A DNA stretch of 64,000 bases, taken from positions 88,844-152,843 of the forward strand of contig NZ_JANHNZ010000005.1 of NCBI RefSeq assembly GCF_024543085.1. Direction: 5' to 3'. The notes below the pieces were generated by a model, which worked only from the letters and a program-made list of their open reading frames with translations, ran no database searches and was not told the DNA's origin. Position numbers and translations under genes: made by a program. Of the stretch, positions 55,804 to 64,000 are shown in pieces. Within the stretch, counting starts at the first letter, position 1. The number at the start of each line of letters is the position of its first letter. The DNA comes from Granulicatella seriolae (GTDB lineage Bacteria; Bacillota; Bacilli; Lactobacillales; Aerococcaceae).

Positions 55804-56124
55804 ATGGCATATGTACAAATACCAAAAGACCTCAAGAAGGTAAAGACGAAGGTTGCCTTCAATCTAACAAAAAGGCAAATCATAGGCTTTTGTGTAGCAG
55901 GAGTGGTTGGATTCCCAACCTATTTTTTCTGTAAGGACTTATTTCCAAGTGATGTGGCAGTCATCTTAATGATTTGTGTCACGCTTCCGTTCTTTTTCAT
56001 AACTTTTTATGAGAAAGATGGATTGCCCTTTGAGAAATACGCAAAGTTCATCTATCAGCATAAGGTTTACCAGACTCATGAGCGAAGAAAGGAGGCTAAT
56101 CTTGAAGAAACAAAAACAGCATGA
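55804..56124 (+). CDS. PrgI-family conjugation protein
   Basis: The 106-residue protein has MAYVQIPKDLKKVKTKVAFN then LTKRQIIGFCVAGVVG, two closely spaced spans and the conserved FEKYAKFIYQHKVYQT. PrgI/TcpE-like proteins are VirB3 equivalents that pair with VirB4. It overlaps the VirB4 start by 23 bases. AGAGGTG precedes the ATG. Confidence 0.9.
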   Translation: MAYVQIPKDLKKVKTKVAFNLTKRQIIGFCVAGVVGFPTYFFCKDLFPSDVAVILMICVTLPFFFITFYEKDGLPFEKYAKFIYQHKVYQTHERRKEANLEETKTA

Positions 56125-58522
56125 ACAACGACTGGAACAACAAAGGAAGCAGCTTCAACAAGAAAAAAGAGAGTTGAGAAAAGACAATAAGTTACCTGTA
56201 TCACTTCCTCTGCTTGGTTTGTTTTTCAAAAAAGAAGAAAAAAGGATTACCGCAGAAGATACCATTCCCTACTTGAAAATGTTTAGAACTGGAATTTGCC
56301 AAGTGGATGAAAGGCATTTTAATAAGTGCATTTCCTTTGAAGATATCAACTATCAACTGGCACTAGAGGAACATAGGGATATGATTTTTAATCAATATGC
56401 CAACTTCCTCAATTCCTTTGATACATCGGTAGAGTTAGAGCTTTCCTATGTGAATCAGTTAGGAAGAAATGCAGAGCTTGAGAATGCTATTAAAATTCCA
56501 AACAAAGGGGATGATTATGATGATGTTCGTAAAGAATTTAGAGGAATGCTCAAAGACCAATTAAACAAAGGCAATAATGGACTGAAAAAGTCCAAGTATA
56601 TTACCTTTACCGTTGAAGCAGAGAACCAAAACCAAGCGAAGTCAAAGCTTGAGCGATTAGAGATTGATATTTTATCCAATTTAAAAAGTATGGGGGTAAG
56701 AGCAGAAAGCTTAAACGGAGAAGAAAGACTCAAACTTCTCCACGATATGCTAAACCCCGATGATGTGTTTGAATTTTCATATAAGGATTTAAAGGTAAAG
56801 GAAACCACCAAGAGCTATATCGTCCCTGATGTCTTTAACTTCTCTCCTACTCAGTATTTTAAGTTTGGGAAGTATATGGGGGCGATGAGTCACTTTCAGA
56901 TTCTCGCCAGTGAACTTTCAGATAGAATGCTTGCGGAACTGCTAAACACCGATGATAACATTACGATTTCATTTCATATTCATTCAGTAGAGCAAAGTGA
57001 AGCCATTAAGATGGTGAAACGCAAGAATTCGGATGTTGATCGGATGAAAATGGAAGAACAGCAGAAGGCTTTTCGAGGGGGATATGACATGGATATTATT
57101 CCAAGTGATATCAATACCTTTGGAACGGATATTAAGGTGCTCCTCAATGACCTTCAGAATCGGGATCAAAGAATGTTTATCGTTACGATTGTGATTATGA
57201 ACTTTGCAAGGTCGATACAGCAGATAGATAACACCATAGACCAGATTTCATCCATTGCCAATCGTCATAACTGCAAGATTAAAAGGCTAGATCATCTGCA
57301 AGAACAAGGATTGGTTTCAGTGCTGCCGTTAGGTGTAAACAAGATCGCAATTAATAGAGGGCTAACAAGTTCTTCAACGGCGGTTTTTATTCCATTTACA
57401 ACAGAGGAGCTTTTTATTAACTCAGAAGACAGCTTGTATTATGGACTGAATGCTCTTAGTCATAACCTGATTATGGCCGACAGAAAACTTCTTAAAAATC
57501 CAAATGGACTGATTCTAGGAACACCCGGTTCTGGTAAGTCTTTTAGTGCCAAAAGAGAAATGGCAAATGCCATCTTAGTTACGGATGATGATGTGATTAT
57601 CTGTGACCCAGAAGGTGAATATGGAAACCTTGTGAAGCAATTTAAAGGTGAAGTTATCAAAGTCTCGGCAAAGAGTAAAGACTATCTTAATCCTTTAGAT
57701 ATCAACATGAACTATGGCGATGGTGATGCTCCCTTAAAGGACAAAGCCAACTTCATCATTTCAATGCTTGAACTAGTCGTGGGTGGGACAGGACTGACAG
57801 CCGAAGAAAAATCAATCGTTGACCGCTGTTTGCCAAAGATTTATGAGAATTATTTTAATGAACCAAAAGCTGAGAATATGCCAATCCTACAAGACTTATA
57901 CGATATGCTGAAGAACCAAGAAGAACATGTAGGAAGAAAATTGTCAACGGAGATGGAAATCTATGTGACTGGTTCGCTCAACGTGTTTAATCATCAAAGC
58001 AATGTAGATTTGAACAAGCAGCTCTTATGCTTCGATATTAAAGAACTAGGAACACAGCTGAAGAAAATTGGCATGCTAGTCATTCAAGATCAGGTATGGA
58101 ACAAGGTGTCACTCAACAGAGGAAGTAAAGCGACAAGGTACTATATTGATGAGTTCCATTTGCTTTTAAAAGATGAGCAAACAGCTCAGTATTCGGTGGA
58201 AATTTGGAAGAGGTTTCGTAAATGGGGCGGTATTCCAACAGGAATCACCCAAAATGTAAAAGACCTTCTGATGAGCAAGGAAATTGAGAATATCTTTGAC
58301 AACACAGACTTTGTACTCATGCTCAATCAAGCCAGTGGTGATAGAGATATCTTAGCGAAGAAGCTCAAAATATCGCCATTTCAGTTGAACTACGTTACCA
58401 ATTCCAATGCAGGTGAAGGACTGCTAGTCTTTGGCAATACGATTGTTCCATTTGTCGATAAGTTTCCAAAAGATACCATCCTCTACGAGAAAATGACAAC
58501 AAAGCCTGAAGAAGTAAAGTAG
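56102..58522 (+). CDS. VirB4-type conjugation ATPase
   Basis: The 806-residue protein begins with a charged coiled segment (KKQKQHEQRLEQQRKQLQ), followed by the VirB4 N-domain and an ATPase with Walker A GTPGSGKSFSAKRE (about 474) and CDPEGEYGNLVKQF. RYYIDEFHLLLKDEQTA and RKWGGIPTGITQN follow. It powers type IV channel assembly and substrate transfer. A TTG at 56102 with AAAGGAGG six bases upstream is chosen; the open frame extends to 56009 inside prgI, but the extra sequence is an out-of-frame shadow. Confidence 0.92.
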   Translation: MKKQKQHEQRLEQQRKQLQQEKRELRKDNKLPVSLPLLGLFFKKEEKRITAEDTIPYLKMFRTGICQVDERHFNKCISFEDINYQLALEEHRDMIFNQYANFLNSFDTSVELELSYVNQLGRNAELENAIKIPNKGDDYDDVRKEFRGMLKDQLNKGNNGLKKSKYITFTVEAENQNQAKSKLERLEIDILSNLKSMGVRAESLNGEERLKLLHDMLNPDDVFEFSYKDLKVKETTKSYIVPDVFNFSPTQYFKFGKYMGAMSHFQILASELSDRMLAELLNTDDNITISFHIHSVEQSEAIKMVKRKNSDVDRMKMEEQQKAFRGGYDMDIIPSDINTFGTDIKVLLNDLQNRDQRMFIVTIVIMNFARSIQQIDNTIDQISSIANRHNCKIKRLDHLQEQGLVSVLPLGVNKIAINRGLTSSSTAVFIPFTTEELFINSEDSLYYGLNALSHNLIMADRKLLKNPNGLILGTPGSGKSFSAKREMANAILVTDDDVIICDPEGEYGNLVKQFKGEVIKVSAKSKDYLNPLDINMNYGDGDAPLKDKANFIISMLELVVGGTGLTAEEKSIVDRCLPKIYENYFNEPKAENMPILQDLYDMLKNQEEHVGRKLSTEMEIYVTGSLNVFNHQSNVDLNKQLLCFDIKELGTQLKKIGMLVIQDQVWNKVSLNRGSKATRYYIDEFHLLLKDEQTAQYSVEIWKRFRKWGGIPTGITQNVKDLLMSKEIENIFDNTDFVLMLNQASGDRDILAKKLKISPFQLNYVTNSNAGEGLLVFGNTIVPFVDKFPKDTILYEKMTTKPEEVK

Positions 58523-58529
58523 GTGCTCT

Positions 58530-61295
58530 ATGTCAAACAAAAGAAGAAGAGATTTTTCGGATAAGCCTCTTGGAAGAACAAGTGATAATCCACTCCTTGA
58601 GCGAGAGGAGCTTGAAAGGAGCAAGCTCAAACATTCTAATGATTACAGTAATAAGCGAGTGGAAGTATCTGAGCGTTTTCAAGAGAAGGTTAAGGAGCAA
58701 AGTAATCGAGCTGGTAGAAGAAAAGCTGCGGAAACTGAATTAAGTAGTGGTAGGAAAAGGCATAGAAGTAGTGATGAAATAAAAGAGCCTTCAAAAGATG
58801 AGTTATCTGGATATAGCAAGCAAGATTATAAAAGTGAATACTCACCAGATACTGAAAAGAAAGCAGTTAAGAATAAATCGGGTGAGCGAAGAAATGAAGC
58901 AAATCCTATTGAATCTACTCAAAATCAAAAAGAGAAAAAGGCTAAACAAAGAAACCAGCAAGCAAAGATTCAAAAAGAAAAAGAAGCTCAGTTAGAAACC
59001 CAAACAGCTGTCGTGCAAAAAAGCGAGTATGTGTTAGAAATATATGATCCGCTCTCAAAAGATATGGACAATGATGGGGTAATCGATCGCTATGACAATG
59101 ATTTTAGAGATTCGACTATCAGCTACGAGGAAAAAGATCGAAAGCTGGTTCAAGAGAAAAACTATAAGAGGAAAAACTATAAACAAGAGTTTCATAGAAG
59201 CAGTAAAGCTCAAGAACCTGTATTGGAGACAAAAAGGACTAAAAATGAGGAGTTGCTGAAAGATTTACCTGATGATAGAAAAATTAAAAACATTCAAAAT
59301 AAGCAAAGAAAAGACCTTTATAAAGTTCAAGATTCAAAAGGAAATCTGAAAAAGAAAAATTCACTTGCCTTAGCATCCACTGGTGCCGTTTTAGAAACCA
59401 CAAAAAGGTATTTAAGAAAAGAAAATGATGATAATGCTGGTGTGGATGCCAGTGAAAAATCCCTTGGAGCAAGTTCAAAGCTCGTTCATGGAATCAAAGA
59501 CTACCGAATTAAAAGACAGAATAAAAAAGTTAAGGCAATCATAAAATATGATGACAAGATTCTACTAAGAAAATCAAAGTTAGAATTTAGAGATGCTACA
59601 AAGCTTTCAAAAGCAGAAGAATCTTATCAGAAAATGAATGTTTATAGGAAATTTCAAAAAAGAAAGCGGATGAAGGCAAGCATCTACAAGCAGAACGATG
59701 TCGGAATCAAAGATAGAATAAAGAAGGCTTTTATAGGTGCAATCAAAGGTACAAAAGAGCTGATTAAAAAGAAGGCGACAAAAATCGGAGTGATTCTTGT
59801 TAGCCTTTTTCTTTTCCTATCGGTTATTTTGAACGCTGTCTCGCTACTGGGAGGATTAGGCGGAATTTCTGGCATGATTCTTTCCAGTTCCTATTTGACA
59901 AGTGATAAGGAGATTACAGTATCGGATGAACTTCTACAAGAACTGGAAGCTGATTTAATCATCAAAATACAAAATATCCCAACAAATTATCCAGGCTATG
60001 ATCGTTATCAGTATCAAGTGGGTTCGATTGGGCATGATCCTCAAGTCTTAGTCGCTTATTTGACTGCCAAGTATGGAGAGTATCGCTTTTCAGAGGTTGA
60101 GGATGAGATTAATGAACTTTTTAAGAGTATGTATCAGCTGAAACTAGAAGAAAGAGTTGAAACTTATACGGTGACTGAAACCAGAACGAGCACAGACCCT
60201 GAAACTGGCGAAACAACAACAGAGGAAGTTGAGGTGGAAAAGACTAGAAGAATTTTAATCACAACATTAACTTCAAAAAGATTAGAGGATGTACTTGATG
60301 GCAAATTAAATGAAGAACAACAAGAACATTATGAAGTTCTTAATGAGACCAAGGGAAACTTTATGAATCTTCATTCCCCGATTCAAGGAGAATGGAAAAA
60401 TAAGATTACCAGTATGTATGGATACCGAGCAGATCCATTTACAGGAGAAAAGAAGTTCCATACTGCCATCGATATTGCGGATAGCGAAGGAACGCCTCTT
60501 TTAGCTGTATTTGATGGGGTTATCACCTATACAGAGCATTCTGATACAGGCTATGGAAATTATGTTGAGCTGACAGATAAAGAAGGCAACATGGCAAGGT
60601 ATGCTCATGCAAGTTCTATTAGCTCAAGGGTTGGTCAAGAGGTTAAAAAAGGAGATGAGATTGCAAAGATGGGAACGACTGGTAGCAGTACTGGCTCACA
60701 TTTGCATTTTGAACTTTACCTAGCCGATGGAACAAGGGTGAACCCATACTTTTATCTTTATTCAGAAGAAGCCTTTAACAGTTACACTAGACCGAGTGTC
60801 TCTAGCTTTAATTCCTTTAACTGGCAAGGTGGAGATGTTCAAGAAACGGTTTGGGGATATCTGGTTACACATGGTTATACGCCAGAAGCGGCAGCTGGAA
60901 TTATGGGCAACATTGAAGCTGAATCTGGTTTCAATACCTCAGCAGTTGAAAGCTCTGTTACAAACCCTGGAGAAGGGATTGGCTTAATCCAGTGGAGCTT
61001 TGGCAGAAAGGCACAACTTATTTCATTTGCCCAGTCACAAGGCAAACCTTGGTCAGATATCGGTGTTCAGATTGCTTTCTTAGATTATGAAATGAATGGA
61101 GCAGAAGGAACAGTATTTCCAGGTGGTGTAAATGGATTTAAGCGCCTTACAAGCGTTGAAGAAGCAACAAGTCAATTCTGTTGGCTCTTTGAAAGACCAA
61201 ATGTGAACTATGCTCATTATGAAAGAAGAATCAGTGCAGCCCATGCTTACTATGAGATGTACAAAGACTTTGATGCATCGGTGGTGACACCATAA
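58530..61295 (+). CDS. Membrane-anchored peptidoglycan hydrolase with M23 and phage-tail lysozyme domains
   Basis: The 921-residue protein has a very charged, Lys/Glu-rich cytoplasmic N-terminus (1-410) and one membrane span (about 418-445). After a stalk, an M23/LytM endopeptidase (about 613-745) keeps its zinc residues in HTAIDIAD and HLHFELY. A phage-tail lysozyme-type domain (about 768-910) has AAAGIMGNIEAESGF with Glu as candidate catalytic residue. It opens the cell wall for the conjugation channel. Equivalent two-domain hydrolases occupy this slot in Tn916 and Tn1549 relatives. It starts eight bases after virB4. Confidence 0.92.
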   Translation: MSNKRRRDFSDKPLGRTSDNPLLEREELERSKLKHSNDYSNKRVEVSERFQEKVKEQSNRAGRRKAAETELSSGRKRHRSSDEIKEPSKDELSGYSKQDYKSEYSPDTEKKAVKNKSGERRNEANPIESTQNQKEKKAKQRNQQAKIQKEKEAQLETQTAVVQKSEYVLEIYDPLSKDMDNDGVIDRYDNDFRDSTISYEEKDRKLVQEKNYKRKNYKQEFHRSSKAQEPVLETKRTKNEELLKDLPDDRKIKNIQNKQRKDLYKVQDSKGNLKKKNSLALASTGAVLETTKRYLRKENDDNAGVDASEKSLGASSKLVHGIKDYRIKRQNKKVKAIIKYDDKILLRKSKLEFRDATKLSKAEESYQKMNVYRKFQKRKRMKASIYKQNDVGIKDRIKKAFIGAIKGTKELIKKKATKIGVILVSLFLFLSVILNAVSLLGGLGGISGMILSSSYLTSDKEITVSDELLQELEADLIIKIQNIPTNYPGYDRYQYQVGSIGHDPQVLVAYLTAKYGEYRFSEVEDEINELFKSMYQLKLEERVETYTVTETRTSTDPETGETTTEEVEVEKTRRILITTLTSKRLEDVLDGKLNEEQQEHYEVLNETKGNFMNLHSPIQGEWKNKITSMYGYRADPFTGEKKFHTAIDIADSEGTPLLAVFDGVITYTEHSDTGYGNYVELTDKEGNMARYAHASSISSRVGQEVKKGDEIAKMGTTGSSTGSHLHFELYLADGTRVNPYFYLYSEEAFNSYTRPSVSSFNSFNWQGGDVQETVWGYLVTHGYTPEAAAGIMGNIEAESGFNTSAVESSVTNPGEGIGLIQWSFGRKAQLISFAQSQGKPWSDIGVQIAFLDYEMNGAEGTVFPGGVNGFKRLTSVEEATSQFCWLFERPNVNYAHYERRISAAHAYYEMYKDFDASVVTP

Positions 61296-61307
61296 GGAAG
61301 GAGAATT

Positions 61308-61544
61308 ATGCGAAAAGAACTAGTACAAGTTAGACAAAAGAAAAAGAAATTACTAGAAAAGAAAGCTCTGATTGATGAACAATTGGAGCTTTTATCTTTG
61401 AGAGAAGAAGAACTTGAAAACGAAGAGGTCATTATCGTTTTCCGTGAAGCTAATATCACTTTAGAAGAAGTGATGGAACAGTTTAAGCAATTAAAGCAGG
61501 AAAAGAAGGAGAAAAGAACTTATGAAAAAAACATGGAAGTCTAA
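61308..61544 (+). CDS. DUF4315 small coiled-coil protein
   Basis: The 78-residue helical protein (RKELVQVRQKKKKLLEKKAL, ITLEEVMEQFKQLKQEKKEK) belongs to DUF4315, always found in this type of element next to DUF4366. Function is unknown. Its end overlaps the next gene by 23 bases; AAGGAAGGAG precedes the ATG. Confidence 0.88.
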   Translation: MRKELVQVRQKKKKLLEKKALIDEQLELLSLREEELENEEVIIVFREANITLEEVMEQFKQLKQEKKEKRTYEKNMEV

Positions 61545-63159
61545 GACTACAGCACTAATGAGCACAGTACTCATTTTGGCAGGGCTTGTAGGAGGTATCG
61601 TTGGTTATCCAATTATGGTTGCGGCAGCCGATGAAGTCACATCTGAAGAAACGCAAACTGATTTAAAAGTGGATGATATCCAGGTCCTGGAAGATGAGTC
61701 TGCTGAACTTGATGAGCGTCTGAAGAAGATTGAAGAAGCTCTTGTTTCAGAACAGGAAGTAAACAAAGAACAGGATCAGCAAATTGAAGAGCTGAAAAAG
61801 CAAACTGAATTACTAACTGAAGAGAATAAAAAGGTTCAAGAAGAACTTAAACTAGCAGAAGAAGCAACTACCAAACTTCAAGAACAATTAAAAGACCTTG
61901 AAAAACGTGTTGAAGCTCTGGAGAAAGAAGCTGAAAAGTGCTGCAAGATTGAAATCAAAATCAATGGTAAAAATGAGAGCTTGAAAAAAATCGAGGAGTT
62001 AACAAAGCAGCTGGATGAGATATCAAAGAAAATAGCTGAAAGCAATAAGGCGGCTGAGTCTCAAGATTCTGTCAATGAGGAACAAAAGAAAGAGATTGAG
62101 AAATTACAGTCTGAGAAGGCGGATCTTCAAAAGCAGATAGATGAACTAAAGAAAACAGCTGAAAATAAAGAAACTTCTAAGGAGCTTGAATCCATTCAGA
62201 AGAAATATGATGAAATGAGCAAGCAGCTGGAGGAACTTAAAAAACTTATTGAAGCAAAGGATAGTCAAAAAAATACGACTACTTCAGATACTACTGTAAA
62301 GAATGAGGAAACAAAGTCTGTTACGACCTCTCCAGTTAAAGATTCGACTAGTACAACCAGTACAACGAGTTCAACCTCGGGGACTATCACTGCTACTAGC
62401 ACGCCAATCAAAGAGTCATCAAGCTCAACATCAAGCGATAGTGCAGCTGAAACAGAAGTTCAAATCAGGTATCCAAACAAGCTAACACCAAAAGAAACAG
62501 GACAAACTTCAACTACAGGAGACGCAACATCACAAACAGCAGATAGTTATTACGGTGCTTCAAATCAAAATAGCCAAGTGGCAGTGAAGACCGAAAAGTC
62601 TGGTACAGGTGGTGCAAATGCCAGTGTGACTGAGAATGTCGATAATGCGAATGGCGAATATCCAGTTCATCACGGAGATGAATCTAGTGAGCTTTATAGT
62701 GCGGATGCAAGACAATTTGTAACCTTCCAAACCAAATCGGGAAAGAATTTTTATCTCATCATCAACCATGATGAGGAATCGGAGAATGTCTTACTTCTTA
62801 CCGAGGTTTCTGAAGCCGATTTAATGCACATGGTGGAAGAAGAAGAGGTTCAAGAACCTTTAAAAGAAGTTGTTAAAGAAGAACCAGAGCAAGTTGAGAT
62901 CGAAGAAGAGCCAGTTCAAGAAGTGGAAGAAAAGAGCAACTTTGGAACTTACTTAATTTTGATTTTGGTTATCGGTGGTGTCATAGCAGGTGGATACTAC
63001 CTGAAAGTTGTAAAAGGCAAAGAAAAGGAGGAACTGAAAAAACTTGAAGAACCTGATGATTATGTATCTGAAGCAAACGATGATGACACAGATGAAGAAT
63101 ATGAGTCAGAGGAAGTAGAAGAAACAAATGACGAAGATGATGAGAACATCATTCTTTAA
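61522..63159 (+). CDS. DUF4366 (CD1107-like) surface protein
   Basis: The 545-residue protein has a signal peptide (1-35), a long coiled coil (about 50-245) with a lone CC pair (EKCCKIEIKING) and a Ser/Thr-rich linker (about 250-320). The DUF4366 domain follows (about 375-440: ADARQFVTFQTKSGKNFYLI, NVLLLTEVSEADL). A C-terminal membrane span (about 475-495) and a cytoplasmic Asp/Glu tail end it. It is extracellular and membrane-held, and probably contacts the recipient or shapes the transfer apparatus; exact function is unknown. Confidence 0.9.
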   Translation: MKKTWKSKTTALMSTVLILAGLVGGIVGYPIMVAAADEVTSEETQTDLKVDDIQVLEDESAELDERLKKIEEALVSEQEVNKEQDQQIEELKKQTELLTEENKKVQEELKLAEEATTKLQEQLKDLEKRVEALEKEAEKCCKIEIKINGKNESLKKIEELTKQLDEISKKIAESNKAAESQDSVNEEQKKEIEKLQSEKADLQKQIDELKKTAENKETSKELESIQKKYDEMSKQLEELKKLIEAKDSQKNTTTSDTTVKNEETKSVTTSPVKDSTSTTSTTSSTSGTITATSTPIKESSSSTSSDSAAETEVQIRYPNKLTPKETGQTSTTGDATSQTADSYYGASNQNSQVAVKTEKSGTGGANASVTENVDNANGEYPVHHGDESSELYSADARQFVTFQTKSGKNFYLIINHDEESENVLLLTEVSEADLMHMVEEEEVQEPLKEVVKEEPEQVEIEEEPVQEVEEKSNFGTYLILILVIGGVIAGGYYLKVVKGKEKEELKKLEEPDDYVSEANDDDTDEEYESEEVEETNDEDDENIIL

Positions 63160-63180
63160 TCGCTAAAAATTAAAGAGGAA

Positions 63181-63210
63181 CAAGGGGCAGTCGGAAATGG
63201 CTGCTCTTTG
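63181..63210 (+). other. Hairpin before topB
   Basis: Stem CAAGGGGCAGTC/GGCTGCTCTTTG with three G-U pairs and a 6-base loop lies between the DUF4366 gene and topB, without a strong T-run. It may be a weak attenuator or an RNA-stability structure. Confidence 0.45.
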
Positions 63211-63229
63211 TATTTTACAAGGAGGAACA

Positions 63230-64000
63230 ATGAAATTAATAATTGCAGAAAAACCAAGCGTAGCTTTATCTATTGCAAAAGTTGTTGGAGCGAGTAGTAG
63301 AAAAGATGGATATGCCCAAGGAAATGGCTACATGGTGAGTTGGTGTGTCGGTCATCTGATTCAAATGGCAAGTCCAGATAAATATGATGAGAAGTATGCT
63401 AAATGGAATTTAAATGATCTGCCAATCTTACCGAAAGAGTTTAAATACGAGGTTTCTAAGAATACGAAAAAGCAATATGGAGTGCTTAAGAAACTACTTC
63501 ACCTAAAAGAGGTCGATACAGTTATCAATGCCTGCGATGCTGGGCGTGAAGGTGAGCTTATCTTCCGTTTAGTCTATGAAGAAGCCAAATGTAAGAAACC
63601 TATCAAAAGGCTTTGGATTTCGTCTATGGAAGATGAATCAATCAGAAAAGGGATTGAGAGTCTTGCTAGTGGCAAAGATTTTGAGAATTTATTTGAAAGT
63701 GCGAAGTCTAGAGCCATCGCTGATTGGTTGGTTGGAATGAACCTTAGTAGGCTTTACTCCTGCCTTTATAATCAAAACTACTCGGTTGGTCGGGTGCAGA
63801 CACCAACGCTTTCAATGATTGCTGAAAGAGATAGTGAGATTTCAAGATTTGCCAAAGAACCCTACTATGTAGTTGAGATTGTGACAGATGAGTTTACGCT
63901 ATCTACAGAGCGTATTGATTCAAAAGAAATTGCTGAACAACTCTCAAATCTAGTTCCAGAAGATCTTATCGTTACCGAAGTCATCAATAAAGAGAAGATA
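63230..64000 (+). CDS. topB: Type IA DNA topoisomerase III, 5' part (runs off the window)
   Basis: The visible 257 residues start MKLIIAEKPSVALSIAKVVG (TOPRIM) and include CDAGREGELIFRLVYEE and YSVGRVQTPTLSMI. These are standard topoisomerase III motifs; the catalytic Tyr region lies to the right. Elements of this type carry their own topB, thought to aid DNA processing during transfer. AAGGAGG precedes the ATG by five bases. Confidence 0.95.
   Translation, partial: MKLIIAEKPSVALSIAKVVGASSRKDGYAQGNGYMVSWCVGHLIQMASPDKYDEKYAKWNLNDLPILPKEFKYEVSKNTKKQYGVLKKLLHLKEVDTVINACDAGREGELIFRLVYEEAKCKKPIKRLWISSMEDESIRKGIESLASGKDFENLFESAKSRAIADWLVGMNLSRLYSCLYNQNYSVGRVQTPTLSMIAERDSEISRFAKEPYYVVEIVTDEFTLSTERIDSKEIAEQLSNLVPEDLIVTEVINKEKI

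Larger units (their letters stand above)
48223..64000 (+). mobile_element. Integrative conjugative element, Tn1549/clostridial CTn type (left part)
   Basis: The block starts where the methylase reading frame breaks and runs beyond the window. The gene order RepA_N, DnaC-like, PcfB/DUF3801, BRO antirepressor, VirD4, SSB, Maff2, VirB6-like, PrgI, VirB4, M23/lysozyme hydrolase, DUF4315, DUF4366, topB is the conjugation module of Tn1549-like elements. Integrase, excisionase, relaxase and cargo are not seen and are expected to the right. The left boundary is inferred from the broken gene; no end repeat could be confirmed with only one end visible. Confidence 0.85.

Overview
The window is chromosomal DNA of a low-GC Gram-positive coccus-type bacterium, most likely order Lactobacillales. 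Pointers are a sortase-built pilus locus, LPXTG proteins, strong AAGGAGG ribosome sites, RpoE (delta), WhiA and the cdaA-cdaR-glmM cluster. Two features argue against Streptococcus itself: a glmS ribozyme in front of glmS and a GAAC-N4-GTTC (LexA/DinR-type) box in front of uvrA. A Granulicatella/Carnobacteriaceae or Aerococcaceae-like host is a reasonable guess, not a proof.

Layout. 1-3.4 kb: tail of an LPXTG surface protein, a beta-lactamase-fold serine hydrolase, and a uracil permease behind a PyrR-type attenuator. 3.7-15.6 kb: a pilus locus with a giant tip adhesin, a backbone pilin, a small anchor pilin and three class C sortases. A hairpin plus an internal promoter lies between pilins and sortases. 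15.7-20.0 kb (minus strand): a gntR-agaS-nagA-lacD amino-sugar operon with a clear promoter and operator. 20.4-24.5 kb: a DUF4430 lipoprotein, an ECF S-component fused to an acyl-CoA thioesterase, a TVP38-type membrane protein, yidD, tRNA-Tyr, tRNA-Gln and an NAD(P)H oxidoreductase. 24.6-25.4 kb: six 144-bp tandem repeats, each a nested hairpin that also carries a 43-44-codon reading frame with its own ribosome site. 25.5-31.6 kb: cdaA-cdaR-glmM and ribozyme-controlled glmS, which join c-di-AMP signalling to UDP-GlcNAc synthesis. 32.4-39.5 kb: phnA-like gene, DUF1801, DUF1934, rpoE, uvrA, whiA and an ssb. 40.0-43.0 kb: a polymorphic toxin locus with an immunity gene and a decayed EndoU toxin/immunity cassette. 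44.0-46.7 kb: a diacylglycerol-kinase-like gene and an rRNA uracil methyltransferase. 46.9-48.2 kb: a regulator and an N6-adenine methylase broken within motif I. 48.2-64 kb: the left part of an integrative conjugative element (ICE) of the Tn1549/clostridial CTn type. It carries RepA_N, DnaC-like, PcfB, antirepressor, VirD4, SSB, Maff2, VirB6-like, PrgI, VirB4, a peptidoglycan hydrolase, DUF4315, DUF4366 and a partial topB. Its relaxase and integrase are not in the window and should lie to the right.

The most unusual content is non-coding. A family of about 170-250-bp palindromic elements occurs at least ten times between genes. The core is conserved, while the stem differs from copy to copy yet stays perfectly or nearly self-complementary within each copy. 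One stem subtype has inserted into other members at least twice, and probably three times. Together with the 144-bp array, this is the best candidate for an undescribed mobile or regulatory repeat system here.
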